Both the position numbers and the translations under genes were made by a program. A DNA stretch of 64,000 bases, from NCBI RefSeq assembly GCF_019890935.1, contig NZ_CP082333.1:2878001-2942000 (forward strand), in the 5' to 3' direction. Source of the stretch: Exiguobacterium acetylicum (lineage in GTDB: Bacteria; Bacillota; Bacilli; Exiguobacteriales; Exiguobacteriaceae). The notes beneath the pieces are model-generated. The model had not been told where the DNA came from. It did not search any database and saw nothing but the letters and a program-made list of their open reading frames with translations. Shown piece after piece: positions 44,681 to 55,336 of this stretch. Numbering within the stretch: the stretch's first letter is position 1; every line of letters begins with the position of its first letter.

Positions 44681-44769
44681 TTGACGTCTCCTCTTTCGTT
44701 GTCTTTATTTTTAAATTGATGAGTACTGTTTATGTAATTCTTTCAACTATTAAGTATACTATCGCAAAC

Positions 44770-44811
44770 AAAAAGTACCGAACCCTATTTACTAGGATTC
44801 GGTACTTTTAG
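44770..44811. terminator. Bidirectional terminator between groEL and the LysE region
   Basis: AAAAAGTACCGAA...TTCGGTACTTTT, with T-rich flanks on the minus side for groEL. Confidence 0.85.
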
Positions 44812-44821
44812 ATGAAATGTC

Positions 44822-46477
<1,656 letters not shown>

Positions 46478-46494
46478 TTAGATGATTGACTGAA

Positions 46495-46779
46495 TTACTC
46501 GGCTACTGCCAAAATATCGCTTTCGCGTAAAATTAAGTATTCATTGCCGTCGACTTTGACCTCTGAACCGGCATATTGTGCATAGATGACGTGATCTCCG
46601 ACACTCACTTCAAGTGGTACACGTACGCCTTGCTCTGTCACACGGCCTGTACCGACAGCGACGACTTTACCCTCTTGTGGTTTTTCTTTCGCTGACCCAG
46701 GAAGAACGATTCCTCCGAGTGTTGTTTCTTCTTTTTTAACGACTTCGATCACGATGCGATCACCAAGTGGTTTTAACAT
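46495..46779 (-). CDS. groES: 10 kDa co-chaperonin GroES
   Basis: 94 aa lid of the GroEL chamber. [20 protein letters not shown], the mobile loop [16 protein letters not shown] and the closing [12 protein letters not shown] are standard. The ATG at 46779 is 9 bases after AAGGAGG; upstream frames to 46827 would run through CIRCE. Confidence 0.98.
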   Translation of the reverse strand: MLKPLGDRIVIEVVKKEETTLGGIVLPGSAKEKPQEGKVVAVGTGRVTEQGVRVPLEVSVGDHVIYAQYAGSEVKVDGNEYLILRESDILAVAE

Positions 46780-46810
46780 GCGAAACATCCTCCTTGAAAA
46801 TGACTGTTTT

Positions 46811-46837
46811 TTAGCACTCACTTTCATTGAGTGCTAA
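46811..46837 (-). promoter_or_regulatory. CIRCE operator of groESL
   Basis: TTAGCACTC-N9-GAGTGCTAA, a perfect match to the HrcA-binding CIRCE element. It lies between promoter and groES, so HrcA should repress groESL and heat should relieve it. Confidence 0.98.
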
Positions 46838-46846
46838 CATATTTTT

Positions 46847-46875
46847 ATCTTATACGCTTTCTCTTCTGAATTCAA
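46847..46875 (-). promoter_or_regulatory. groESL promoter
   Basis: TTGAAT (46870-46875), 17-base spacer, TAAGAT (46847-46852), directly upstream of CIRCE. Confidence 0.8.
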
Positions 46876-46999
46876 GCCTGAACCTTTATCCGTTTTCCCG
46901 AAATCGACACCTTTGAATCATCGTCAATCGTGCGCCAAGACCGTTTGTTTGTTACAATCGGGACAGTACCTTCATTACAAAGGAGTTGTGTCCTGTACG

Positions 47000-47692
47000 A
47001 TGAAAAATCCAATTAGTCTGCCTTTTCTGATGGCGGAGAAGTGGCAAAAGCGTCACGTCATCCCAATCATCATCTATCTGATCGTCCAATTGGTTCCGGG
47101 TTCGTTCCAGTATTTCCTTCCGAAAAACGTCATTGCTGACGTCGCCGGTTGGTGGCTTGCGATCGGCTTCACGGTCGCCGTCATCGTCTCCTACTACTGC
47201 TTGCGCCCCGATTGGCAGAAGTGGAAGGCAGAGGGACGTCAAACCGATCCGATGGATACGTTGAAATGGATCGGAATCGGGATCGTGCTCCTGTATGCGC
47301 TCTTGATCAGCGTCAACTTGATCGATGCCTGGATGGCAGGCGGGATCGAGAATGTCGCGAAATCGCAAAATACGGATCAGATCATCCAAGCGATCCAAGT
47401 CATCCCACTCCTGCAAGTCATGGTCGTCCTGCTCGGACCGATCATGGAAGAGTTCTTGTTCCGGCATATCCTATTCGGCAATCTCTCCTCGAAGCTCGGT
47501 TTCTTCTTCAGCTTCATCTTGACGGGTGCATTGTTCGGACTGATTCACCAAGACAACAAATTTTTAATCTATGTCGCGATGAGTTTCGTCTTCTCACTCG
47601 TCTTCGTCAAGACGCGCCGGATCATAGCTCCGATAGCCATCCATGTCTTTAACAACGGAATCGTCGTACTCGCCATCTACGCGATGTCTTAA
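47000..47692 (+). CDS. CPBP intramembrane metalloprotease (YdiL-like)
   Basis: 230 aa with about seven TM helices. The Abi/CPBP motifs are complete: EEFLFR (Glu150, Glu151, Arg155), FGLIH (His183) and HVFNN near the end. The family includes prenyl-protein proteases and bacteriocin immunity proteins. It is divergent from groESL, in the position of ydiL in Bacillus. The ATG at 47000 lies 14 bases from AAAGGAG; GTG at 46988 is in frame but too close. Confidence 0.88.
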   Translation: MKNPISLPFLMAEKWQKRHVIPIIIYLIVQLVPGSFQYFLPKNVIADVAGWWLAIGFTVAVIVSYYCLRPDWQKWKAEGRQTDPMDTLKWIGIGIVLLYALLISVNLIDAWMAGGIENVAKSQNTDQIIQAIQVIPLLQVMVVLLGPIMEEFLFRHILFGNLSSKLGFFFSFILTGALFGLIHQDNKFLIYVAMSFVFSLVFVKTRRIIAPIAIHVFNNGIVVLAIYAMS

Positions 47693-47713
47693 TTTACGAA
47701 AGGTCGTGTTTTC

Positions 47714-47947
47714 ATGCGTCAAAGCTCGAACTTCATGGCAGTATTCTATGCCATATTCGGTATTCTCTTCATGTTCCTCGCCTACAACAACTCGGTCGAA
47801 GCAGGAACGGTCTTTAACTTCTGGACGATCCTGCTGACGTTGTTCGCTGCGATCGACTTCTACCGTCTCTACTTGATCTTCCGCTTCCGCGCAGCAGCAA
47901 AGAAGATGATCAAGAAGGAACAGGACAAAAAGAACGACAAGCAATAA
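47714..47947 (+). CDS. YdiK-like small membrane protein
   Basis: 77 aa. Two TM helices (MAVFYAIFGILFMFLAYNN and FWTILLTLFAAIDFYRLYLIF) and a charged tail ending KKEQDKKNDKQ. Length, topology and position next to the ydiL homologue fit YdiK (DUF4305). It follows the CPBP gene by 21 bases. Function unknown. Confidence 0.8.
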   Translation: MRQSSNFMAVFYAIFGILFMFLAYNNSVEAGTVFNFWTILLTLFAAIDFYRLYLIFRFRAAAKKMIKKEQDKKNDKQ

Positions 47948-47985
47948 AAAAACGAGATTTCCGTCAGACGGGAATCTCGTTTTTT
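47946..47985. terminator. Bidirectional terminator after ydiK
   Basis: AAAAAACGAGATTCC-type stem: AACGAGATTTCC pairs with GGAATCTCGTT, with A and T runs on the two sides. Confidence 0.9.
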
Positions 47986-47988
47986 GGT

Positions 47989-48285
47989 TTATTCTTTCGC
48001 TTGACCCTTGCGGTAGGAGTCGATGATTGTCTTCGCCACATCGAGACTCAACCGTTCATCTAAGACCAAGTTCTTGATCATGTTGACGAATTCGACATCT
48101 TCCTGCTGCACCGAATCAATCCGCTCGATCAACTGGTTCAACTTTGCCCGGACGGTCGGGTAGGATACTTGATAGGCTGTTGCCATATCCTTCAACGAAC
48201 CAGAGCTCAAGACGAACTTCCGGATGAACTCGAGATGTTCCTGTTCGAGTGCCAGTACCCAAGCGGGCACGTCTTGTCGTTCCAT
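47989..48285 (-). CDS. DUF2089-family small helix-turn-helix protein
   Basis: 98 aa. LEQEHLEFIRKFVLSSGSLKDMATAYQVSYPTVRAKLNQLIERI (read in parts) is a helix-turn-helix of the DUF2089 type, a family found in Gram-positive envelope-stress loci. It has no zinc-ribbon N-terminus. GTGAGGGAA precedes the ATG. It follows a small membrane-protein gene by 18 bases, a typical regulator/membrane pair. Confidence 0.8.
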   Translation of the reverse strand: MERQDVPAWVLALEQEHLEFIRKFVLSSGSLKDMATAYQVSYPTVRAKLNQLIERIDSVQQEDVEFVNMIKNLVLDERLSLDVAKTIIDSYRKGQAKE

Positions 48286-48303
48286 CGTGTTCCCTCACTT
48301 CTC

Positions 48304-48591
48304 TTACAAATCTTGAATCTCCATTCGTTCTTTTTCACGCTTCAGTTGCTTACGGCGCGAGTCGACACCCATCTCAGCCATCGAGATCATCATGGACAAC
48401 CCAACACACGTACCGATTCGGATCAATGACTCCCGATCCGACGAGTGTGGTCCTGTTCCGAAATACCAGTAAATTCCGAGACCGATGATGATTGCTGGAA
48501 TGATGAAACTCCAGACTCTTCCGCGCCGTGCTAAGTAAAATTGTACGATACAGACTGTGACAATACCAATGACGATTCCTACCGTTTGCAT
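48304..48591 (-). CDS. Small membrane protein upstream of the DUF2089 gene
   Basis: 95 aa with about three hydrophobic helices (MQTVGIVIGIVTVCIVQFYLA, WSFIIPAIIIGLGIYWYFG, LIRIGTCVGLSMMISMAEMG) and a basic C-terminal tail. Not recognised by name. It shares a transcript with the DUF2089 gene and may be its sensor or target. Confidence 0.7.
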   Translation of the reverse strand: MQTVGIVIGIVTVCIVQFYLARRGRVWSFIIPAIIIGLGIYWYFGTGPHSSDRESLIRIGTCVGLSMMISMAEMGVDSRRKQLKREKERMEIQDL

Positions 48592-48723
48592 CCTATCGCC
48601 TCTCCCTTATGATTATATCAATAATATTAACTTTAAAATTAATAATGTTCAACTTATTTTTAACTATAATCAAAAATAAACGATTTTCTTTAAAAACAAT
48701 CGACTTTAATCTATTTTCAGGGA

Positions 48724-48758
48724 CGAAAAAAAGAAGGACTGACGATGCAGTCCTTCCT
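48724..48758 (-). terminator. Terminator of the symporter gene
   Basis: AAGGAAGGACTGC pairs with CAGTCCTTCTT; eight or more T follow on the minus strand. Confidence 0.85.
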
Positions 48759-48772
48759 TGTATTTACGATAG

Positions 48773-50068
48773 TCACGCACTGCGGACGTCGTCTTTTTTA
48801 CCTTCTGTCGACATGAACGTCTCGAGTTGGTCTTCATCCAGGACACCTTCCCACTTCGCGATGACGAGTGAAGCGAGTGTGTTTCCTGTCACGTTGACGA
48901 CCGAGCGCATCATATCCATGATTCGGTCAATCCCTGCGATGAAGGCAAGTCCTTCTGCCGGGATACCGACCGTACCGAGTGTTGCGAGTAAAACGACGAA
49001 GGAGACGCCAGGAACGGCAGCCATCCCTTTTGATGTCAGCATCAAGACGAAGACAAGCGTCAGCTGTGTTCCGATCGAGAGATCAATGCCGTACATCTGT
49101 GCAATGAACAAGGCAGCAAGTGCTTGATACAGCGCTGATCCATCGAGGTTAAACGAATAACCCGTCGGTACGACGAAGCTGACGATTGATTTCGGAACGC
49201 CCATCCGTTCGAGTTTTTCCATAATCCGTGGTAATACCGTCTCAGACGATGCTGTCGAGTACGTCAACAAGAGCTCATCCTTAAAGATACGCGTGAAATC
49301 AGAAACCCGAATCCCGACCCATTTCATGATCGCACCGAAGACGATGACCATGAAGAGAAGCGCCGTGACGTATAATGTCGCAATCAGTTTAAACAATGAG
49401 CCGAGCGATTCAATCCCGAACGTCGAGACCGTGACACCGATCAAGGCGAAAACACCGATCGGTGCAAATTTCATAACGATATTAACGAGGTTGAACATCG
49501 CTGCTGCGACGCCTTCAAAGAAACGAACGACCGGTTGGCCCTTCTCTCCTGCAAAACCGACACCGAGTCCGAATAAGACCGAGAAGAAAATGATGGCAAG
49601 CATATCACCGCGGACCATCGCGTCCAAGATGTTCGTCGGAACGATGTTGACGATCTTGTCGACGAGTCCTGCATCTTGTGTCGTCTCTTCCGTTTCGACA
49701 TACGTCGAGATGTCCGTTTTATCGAGTGTCGACATGTTAATACCAGCACCCGGTTCAACGAGATTGGCTGCGAACAGCCCCGTGAAAATCGCGATCATCG
49801 TCACGATCGTGAAGTAACCGAGTGTCTTGACGCCAAGACGTCCGAGACTTTTCGGGCTACCGACTGATGAGACACCGAGAACGATCGTCGTGAAGACGAT
49901 CGGAACGACGATCATTTTCATCATCCGGATAAAGATGTCACCGATTGGCTTAAGCCACTCCGCGACATGGGGATTCCCATAAAATACACCACCGACTGTG
50001 ATCCCGAGAATCAAGCCGATTAAAATCTGCCAGGCAAGACCAATGGGCTTACGTTTCGTAGTTGTCAT
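48773..50068 (-). CDS. Dicarboxylate/amino acid:cation symporter (DAACS)
   Basis: 431 aa. The GltP/GltT/DctA hallmark segments are clear: the serine-rich TYSTASSETVLPRIMEKL loop, the PTGYSFNLDGSALYQ motif, TSKGMAAVPG and the DRIMDMMRSVVNVTGN metal/substrate helix. It imports glutamate/aspartate or C4-dicarboxylates with H+ or Na+. AGGAGG precedes the ATG. Which substrate is preferred cannot be decided. Confidence 0.93.
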   Translation of the reverse strand: MTTTKRKPIGLAWQILIGLILGITVGGVFYGNPHVAEWLKPIGDIFIRMMKMIVVPIVFTTIVLGVSSVGSPKSLGRLGVKTLGYFTIVTMIAIFTGLFAANLVEPGAGINMSTLDKTDISTYVETEETTQDAGLVDKIVNIVPTNILDAMVRGDMLAIIFFSVLFGLGVGFAGEKGQPVVRFFEGVAAAMFNLVNIVMKFAPIGVFALIGVTVSTFGIESLGSLFKLIATLYVTALLFMVIVFGAIMKWVGIRVSDFTRIFKDELLLTYSTASSETVLPRIMEKLERMGVPKSIVSFVVPTGYSFNLDGSALYQALAALFIAQMYGIDLSIGTQLTLVFVLMLTSKGMAAVPGVSFVVLLATLGTVGIPAEGLAFIAGIDRIMDMMRSVVNVTGNTLASLVIAKWEGVLDEDQLETFMSTEGKKDDVRSA

Positions 50069-50192
50069 ACGCTTCCTCCTTATACATCCGTCTTACTTGT
50101 ATCCTACATGTAGTGGAACATAAGTAGAATTTTGTCCTAAATACAGCACGTTGTCAAATCCACCTGTTATAGTACAAAACTGAATTCTGTAT

Positions 50193-50238
50193 GAAAAAAC
50201 GTCCAAACTCCGCTTGTTTCCAAGCATTTTGGACGTTT
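50193..50238 (-). terminator. Terminator of the ferredoxin-NADP reductase gene
   Basis: AACGTCCAAA pairs with TTTGGACGTT, then TTTTTTC on the minus strand. Confidence 0.85.
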
Positions 50239-50247
50239 GAACATTAT

Positions 50248-51306
50248 TCAAGATTGTTGATTGACGCGTTCCTCAATCAACGCCCGATTGCGTTTTTTGA
50301 AGACTTCGTTGTGCGATGAGACCATTGCTACTTTTGGCGCTTCCGGCTCGATGAAGCGTTTCGCCCGATTGACGGCGTTTGCCGCATCTTGGAACGCACC
50401 CGAGATCAAATGGACCTTCCCGTCGTGCGACAAGATATCTCCAGCCGCATATAATCCCGGGACACTCGATTCACTCGCGGCGTTCCCTGCGATATAGAAG
50501 TCATCGACCCGTGCGATATCGAGATCACACGCGTCAAGCAGTGCTGCATCCTGTTCATACCCATGATTGATGATGACTTCATCAATTGGAATCTCGACGA
50601 TTTCCTCTGTTTGACAGTCGATCAATTCAACTGATGCGATCCGTTGATGATCGGGACTTGCGATCAGCTTGTGAATCGTCGTGTTGAGGAGACAAACAGC
50701 CGAACTTTTAACGAGCTGGTCGACTTGCGCCTCGTGCCCCGAGAAACAATCCCGGCGATACGTGACGTAGACTTTTTTCGCGACCGGTTCGAGCTCATTC
50801 GCCCAGTCGATCGCAGAGTTCCCACCACCTGATACGATGACGGTCTTTCCTTTAAAGCGCTCGATTGATTTGACCGTATAGTTCAAGTTCGACACTTCAA
50901 AGCGCTCCGCACCCTCGACCTTTAGTTTTTGTGGATTGAGGATACCGCCGCCGACCGCGACGATGACCGTCTTCGAATAATGGATCCGTCCCGATTCCGC
51001 TTCTAAGACGAAGTTACCGAAGACGTCTTTTGCGATCGAGATGATCTTTTCATTCAATTGAACGGTCGGTTGGAACGTCAGTCCCTGTTCGACGAGTTGA
51101 GCCATGAGTTTTTCCCCGGTGATCGGTGGCTGTCCACCGACGTCCCAGATCATCTTTTCCGGATAGACGTGCAGTTTTCCTCCGAGTTCTGCTTGATACT
51201 CGATCAATTTCGTCTTCATGCCCCGAAGACCACTATAGAACGTCGAATATAACCCTGCAGGTCCTCCGCCGATGATCGTTACGTCGAACAACTCCTGTTC
51301 CCTCAT
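50248..51306 (-). CDS. Ferredoxin--NADP+ reductase, thioredoxin-reductase-like (YumC/YcgT type)
   Basis: 352 aa flavoprotein moving electrons between NADPH and ferredoxin. FAD site TIIGGGPAGLYSTFYSGLRG, NADPH site VSGGGNSAIDWANEL, GLYAAGD near the end. It has no CxxC disulfide, which separates it from thioredoxin reductase. I chose ATG at 51306, 8 bases after GAGGAG, over GTG at 51315. A Fur box lies 30 bases upstream, which fits the iron-starvation paralogue (YcgT-like); in siderophore use it could supply electrons for iron release. Confidence 0.92.
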   Translation of the reverse strand: MREQELFDVTIIGGGPAGLYSTFYSGLRGMKTKLIEYQAELGGKLHVYPEKMIWDVGGQPPITGEKLMAQLVEQGLTFQPTVQLNEKIISIAKDVFGNFVLEAESGRIHYSKTVIVAVGGGILNPQKLKVEGAERFEVSNLNYTVKSIERFKGKTVIVSGGGNSAIDWANELEPVAKKVYVTYRRDCFSGHEAQVDQLVKSSAVCLLNTTIHKLIASPDHQRIASVELIDCQTEEIVEIPIDEVIINHGYEQDAALLDACDLDIARVDDFYIAGNAASESSVPGLYAAGDILSHDGKVHLISGAFQDAANAVNRAKRFIEPEAPKVAMVSSHNEVFKKRNRALIEERVNQQS

Positions 51307-51335
51307 CTCACTCACTCCTCATCTTTGATTACGAT

Positions 51336-51350
51336 TGATTATCATTCTCA
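51336..51350 (-). promoter_or_regulatory. Fur box before the ferredoxin-NADP reductase gene
   Basis: TGATTATCATTCTCA matches the TGATAATCATTATCA 7-1-7 Fur consensus at 13 of 15 positions. Confidence 0.75.
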
Positions 51351-51395
51351 CTCCCTCATGATAACGTGAACATCTCTTGAACACAAGAAAAAATG

Positions 51396-51425
51396 TTGAC
51401 AGCGTTTTTACAGGACTGGTATGGT
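51396..51425 (+). promoter_or_regulatory. Promoter of the siderophore ABC operon
   Basis: TTGACA (51396-51401), 18-base spacer, TATGGT (51420-51425), with a perfect Fur box 15 bases downstream. Confidence 0.65.
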
Positions 51426-51439
51426 TAATGAGACGATAG

Positions 51440-51454
51440 TGATAATCATTATCA
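51440..51454 (+). promoter_or_regulatory. Fur box of the siderophore ABC operon
   Basis: TGATAATCATTATCA, identical to the Fur 7-1-7 consensus. It lies just past the transcription start, so iron should repress the importer. Confidence 0.93.
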
Positions 51455-51490
51455 GTGAAAACGGAGAGAACAACGAAGGAGTCGTCGCGT

Positions 51491-52282
51491 ATGGTACGTC
51501 TAGCAACAGAAGAAATCAATATCGGCTACGGTGATCGTCCCATCGTCAAAGACTTGTCCGTCCAAATTCCCGATCGACAAATCACGACGATCATTGGGGC
51601 GAACGGATGTGGCAAATCGACTTTATTGAAAGCGATGACACGGATCATTCCTCATCAGTCAGGACGTGCATTGCTCGATGGTCTCGATATCGCCAAGGAA
51701 AGTACGAAGCTACTTGCCCGGAAGATGGCTATTCTGCCACAAACTCCAGAAAGCGCAAGTGGTCTGACGGTCGCAGAGCTCGTCTCATACGGTCGTTTCC
51801 CGTACCAAAAAGGATTCGGACGCTTGACGAAACACGATTACGAGATCATCGATTGGGCACTCGAAGCAACGGATACGATGGCATTCAAACACCGTCCGGT
51901 CGATGCGCTGTCGGGTGGTCAACGTCAACGGGTCTGGATTGCGATGGCACTCGCCCAAGAGACGGACATCATCTTCCTCGATGAACCGACGACTTATCTT
52001 GATCTCGCCCACCAACTCGAGGTGCTCGAACTGCTCGAACATCTCAACCGGACCGAAGGACGGACGATCGTCATGGTCCTGCATGATTTGAATCAAGCGG
52101 CACGGTTCGCCGACTATATCATCGCCATGAAAAACGGTGAAGTCGTCAAAGCCGGAACGTGTGAGGAAGTCATCGCAAAAGACGTCTTACAAGAAGTATT
52201 CCATATCGATGCTGAAATCGGACGCGATCCGCGGACGAACAAGCCGATGTGTATCACCTACAACTTAATCAAGGGAGATTGA
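51491..52282 (+). CDS. Iron-siderophore ABC transporter ATP-binding protein
   Basis: 263 aa, FhuC/FecE branch. Walker A GANGCGKSTLLKAM, signature LSGGQRQRVWIAMALAQ, Walker B IIFLDEPTTYLD. ATG at 51491 lies 9 bases after GAAGGAG; a longer frame to 51455 would begin in the Fur box. It is first in the ATPase-binding protein-permease-permease operon. Confidence 0.93.
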   Translation: MVRLATEEINIGYGDRPIVKDLSVQIPDRQITTIIGANGCGKSTLLKAMTRIIPHQSGRALLDGLDIAKESTKLLARKMAILPQTPESASGLTVAELVSYGRFPYQKGFGRLTKHDYEIIDWALEATDTMAFKHRPVDALSGGQRQRVWIAMALAQETDIIFLDEPTTYLDLAHQLEVLELLEHLNRTEGRTIVMVLHDLNQAARFADYIIAMKNGEVVKAGTCEEVIAKDVLQEVFHIDAEIGRDPRTNKPMCITYNLIKGD

Positions 52283-52285
52283 ATC

Positions 52286-53197
52286 ATGAAGAAACTACTT
52301 TTACCGGTTCTACTCATTCTCACGCTCGTCATCGCAGCGTGTGGCAATACAGAGAAGAAGGACAATGCAGCATCTGGGTCGAAAAACGAGACGATCACGT
52401 ATAAATCGGAGAATGGTGACATTAAAGTTCCGGCTAATCCAAAACGTGTCGTCGTCCTCGCTGGTTTTGCCGGCAACGTCATGGCACTCGACGTACCTGT
52501 CGTTGGTGTCGATTCGTGGTCAAAAGCGAATCCGAAGTTCGACAAACTCAAGGACGTCACGGAAGTATCGGAAGAGAACGTTGAAAAAATCATCGAACTC
52601 GAACCAGATTTGATCATCGGCTATTCGACAACGAAAAACCTCGATAAAATCAAAAAGATTGCTCCGACGGTCACGTACACATACGGAAAAGTCGACTACT
52701 TGACGCAACACATCGAAATCGGTAAATTGCTCAACAAAGAGCAAGAAGCACGCGACTGGGTCAAAGACTTCAAAACACGCGCTGCTGCTGCCGGTAAAGA
52801 CATCAAAGCAAAAATCGGTGAAGATGCTACTGTTTCTGTCATCGAAAGCTTCGATAAACAACTCTACGTCTTCGGCGATAACTGGGGTCGTGGAACAGAG
52901 ATTCTCTATCAGGAAATGAAATTGAAAATGCCGGATAAAGTTACGAAAATGGCATTAAAAGACGGATACTACGCGTTGTCACCAGAAGTCCTTCCTGAAT
53001 ACGCAGGCGACTACCTCGTCTTCAGTAAGAGTGCGGAAGCGGACAACTCATTCACGAAAACAGATACGTTCAAGAACATTCCAGCTGTCAAAAACGATCG
53101 TGTCTTCGAAGTCGATTCAAAGGAATTCTACTTCAACGATCCACTCACACTCGAACGTCAACTCGAGTTCTTCAAGAAAAGTTTCCTTGGCGCATAA
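52286..53197 (+). CDS. Iron-siderophore-binding lipoprotein
   Basis: 303 aa cluster A-II binding protein (FhuD/FeuA/YfmC type). Lipobox VIAAC with Cys19 or so, then two lobes linked by a long helix; NVEKIIELEPDLIIGYSTT and YFNDPLTLERQLEFFKK are family landmarks. It starts 3 bases after the ATPase stop with AAGGGAG before the ATG. The particular siderophore (hydroxamate, citrate or catechol) is not evident. Confidence 0.92.
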   Translation: MKKLLLPVLLILTLVIAACGNTEKKDNAASGSKNETITYKSENGDIKVPANPKRVVVLAGFAGNVMALDVPVVGVDSWSKANPKFDKLKDVTEVSEENVEKIIELEPDLIIGYSTTKNLDKIKKIAPTVTYTYGKVDYLTQHIEIGKLLNKEQEARDWVKDFKTRAAAAGKDIKAKIGEDATVSVIESFDKQLYVFGDNWGRGTEILYQEMKLKMPDKVTKMALKDGYYALSPEVLPEYAGDYLVFSKSAEADNSFTKTDTFKNIPAVKNDRVFEVDSKEFYFNDPLTLERQLEFFKKSFLGA

Positions 53198-53203
53198 TGA
53201 ATA

Positions 53204-53237
53204 AGGGAGGGAACCTGCGGGATCCCTCCCTTTTTTT
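53204..53237 (+). terminator. Internal terminator within the siderophore operon
   Basis: AGGGAGGGA pairs with TCCCTCCCT, then seven T. Sitting between binding-protein and permease genes, it likely lowers permease expression relative to the binding protein. Confidence 0.88.
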
Positions 53238-53275
53238 GTGGCTCACTCACTGAATCAGAAATGGAGGCGACATTC

Positions 53276-54277
53276 ATGTCAGCTGGTCGAATTCCGTTCG
53301 GCATTAAAATCACACTCGGTCTCGTCCTCTTTTTCGGGATGTTCTGGATCGCAATGACGTTCGGTGCCGCCGATACGACGACGCGCGAAGTCTGGAACGC
53401 TTTGACTTTCGGACCGTTGAATGAAAAAGCAAAAATCGTCCAGGAAATTCGCTTGCCGCGGGAACTGGCAGCAATCCTCGTTGGAGCGGCACTCGGTGTC
53501 TCAGGTGCCATCATGCAAGCGATGACACGCAATCCCCTCGCCGATCCTGGTCTGCTCGGTCTGACGGCAGGAGCAAATGCGGCACTGGCGCTCGTCATCG
53601 TCCTTTTTCCGAAAATTGACTACTTCGGGATCATGATCGCGTGTTTCGTCGGAGCAGCACTCGGGGCAGCACTTGTCTTTGGAATCGGCGCTTCGAAAAA
53701 AGGCGGCTTCTCTCCGCTCCGGATCGTCCTTGCCGGTTCCGCGATCTCAGCGTTTCTGTACGCGATTGCGGAAGGCATCGGGATTTACTTCAAGATTGCC
53801 CAAGATGTCTCACAATGGACGTCCGGGGGACTCGTCGGGTCGACATGGGGACAACTACAAGTCATCACGCCGGTCATCGCGATTGGCATCGTGATTGCGT
53901 TTATTTTCTCGCGGCAATTGACGATCCTCAGTCTTTCGGAAGAAGTCGCGCTCGGACTCGGACAGAACATCCAGCGGATCAAAGCGGTGCTTTATGTCGT
54001 CGTCATCCTGCTTGCCGGTGCTGCTGTTGCCCTCGTCGGCAACATGGCGTTCATCGGGCTGATGATTCCGCATATCGTCCGCGCAATCGTCGGGACGGAC
54101 TATCGGTTCATCCTGCCGATGACCGCGATCTTTGGTGCGACATTCATGTTGCTTGCCGATACGATTGGACGGACACTATATGCACCCTATGAGACACCAG
54201 TCATCGCAATCGTCTCGATGCTCGGGCTACCATTCTTCCTCTTAATCGTTCGGAAAGGAGGGCGTGCTTTCTCATGA
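53276..54277 (+). CDS. Iron-siderophore ABC permease, first subunit
   Basis: 333 aa, FecCD family, about nine to ten TM helices. RLPRELAAILVGAALGVSGAIMQAMTRNPLADPGLLGLTAG (read in parts) is the canonical FecCD block; GNMAFIGLMIPHIVRAIVG the coupling region. ATG at 53276 lies 8 bases after GGAGG. Works with the next gene as a heterodimer. Confidence 0.94.
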   Translation: MSAGRIPFGIKITLGLVLFFGMFWIAMTFGAADTTTREVWNALTFGPLNEKAKIVQEIRLPRELAAILVGAALGVSGAIMQAMTRNPLADPGLLGLTAGANAALALVIVLFPKIDYFGIMIACFVGAALGAALVFGIGASKKGGFSPLRIVLAGSAISAFLYAIAEGIGIYFKIAQDVSQWTSGGLVGSTWGQLQVITPVIAIGIVIAFIFSRQLTILSLSEEVALGLGQNIQRIKAVLYVVVILLAGAAVALVGNMAFIGLMIPHIVRAIVGTDYRFILPMTAIFGATFMLLADTIGRTLYAPYETPVIAIVSMLGLPFFLLIVRKGGRAFS

Positions 54278-55281
54278 TGGAATCTCGTTTACGCCGTCGC
54301 CAGCAACTGACGTTTTGGACGTTACTGGCACTATTAATCGCAACACTCGTCGTCAGCATCGGTCTTGGACCTGCTTCTCTCTCGTACGATCGTTTACTGC
54401 CGACGTTACTTGGAAACGGATCGTTCAAAGAGGAGTTCGTCCTCTATTCGCTCCGCTTGCCCCGACTGCTCATCACCGTCATGGCAGGAATGGCGCTTGC
54501 CTTATCGGGTGCCATCTTACAAGGCATCACCCGCAATGAACTCGCTGATCCTGGTATCATCGGCATCAATACGGGAGCTGGCGTCGCCGTCGCCTTGTTC
54601 TTCCTGTACTTCCCGACCGATGTCGGGTCATTCATCTATCTGTTACCGATTGCTGCCTTCTTCGGTGCACTCGTGACTGCGACAGCGATCTACTTGTTCT
54701 CGTACGACCGCATACAAGGACTCCAACCGATCCGGTTGATTTTGACGGGTGTCGGCTTCTCGATGGCACTGTCTGGAATCATGGTCATCCTGATTTCGTC
54801 GACGCGTCGTGAAAAGGTCGACTTCATCGCGAAGTGGCTCGCCGGTAACATCTGGGGAACGGACTGGATTTTCGTCTACTCACTCTTACCGTGGTTGCTC
54901 GTCTTGATTCCACTGACATTCTATAAGGCGAATAAGCTCAATCTGCTTGCCTTGAATGAACCGGTCGCGATTGGTGTTGGCGTCGCGATTGAAAAAGAAC
55001 GGATTCAACTCTTGTTGACAGCTGTCGCGCTCGCTGCTGCTGCCGTCTCCGTGACAGGGGGAATCTCCTTCATTGGTTTGATGGCGCCACATATCGCTCG
55101 AGCGCTCGTTGGACCACGCCATCAGTTCTTCCTGCCAATCGCCCTCTTGCTCGGCGGCTGGTTGCTTGCGTTCGCTGATACGATCGGACGCAACATCGCG
55201 GGACCAGACGGGGTACCGGCTGGGATCGTCGTCGCCTTGATCGGAGCACCATACTTCATCTATCTCCTGTTGAAGAAATAA
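54274..55281 (+). CDS. Iron-siderophore ABC permease, second subunit
   Basis: 335 aa, FecCD family. RLPRLLITVMAGMALALSGAILQGITRNELADPGIIGINTG (read in parts) and GGISFIGLMAPHIARALVG repeat the motifs of the first subunit. Overlaps it by four bases (ATGA). Last gene of the operon. Confidence 0.94.
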   Translation: MMESRLRRRQQLTFWTLLALLIATLVVSIGLGPASLSYDRLLPTLLGNGSFKEEFVLYSLRLPRLLITVMAGMALALSGAILQGITRNELADPGIIGINTGAGVAVALFFLYFPTDVGSFIYLLPIAAFFGALVTATAIYLFSYDRIQGLQPIRLILTGVGFSMALSGIMVILISSTRREKVDFIAKWLAGNIWGTDWIFVYSLLPWLLVLIPLTFYKANKLNLLALNEPVAIGVGVAIEKERIQLLLTAVALAAAAVSVTGGISFIGLMAPHIARALVGPRHQFFLPIALLLGGWLLAFADTIGRNIAGPDGVPAGIVVALIGAPYFIYLLLKK

Positions 55282-55284
55282 TCA

Positions 55285-55333
55285 AAAATCCGCATCAAAC
55301 AGCTTCTTTTTCGCTGATTGATGCGGATTTTTT
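55285..55333. terminator. Terminator between the siderophore operon and the membrane triplet
   Basis: AAAAATCCGCATCAA pairs with TTGATGCGGATTTTT; usable from both sides. Confidence 0.9.
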
Positions 55334-55336
55334 GCT

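Noticed and set aside
49293-49817. 174-residue plus-strand frame inside the symporter gene
   Set aside because: Antisense shadow; composition reflects the membrane-protein codons on the other strand.
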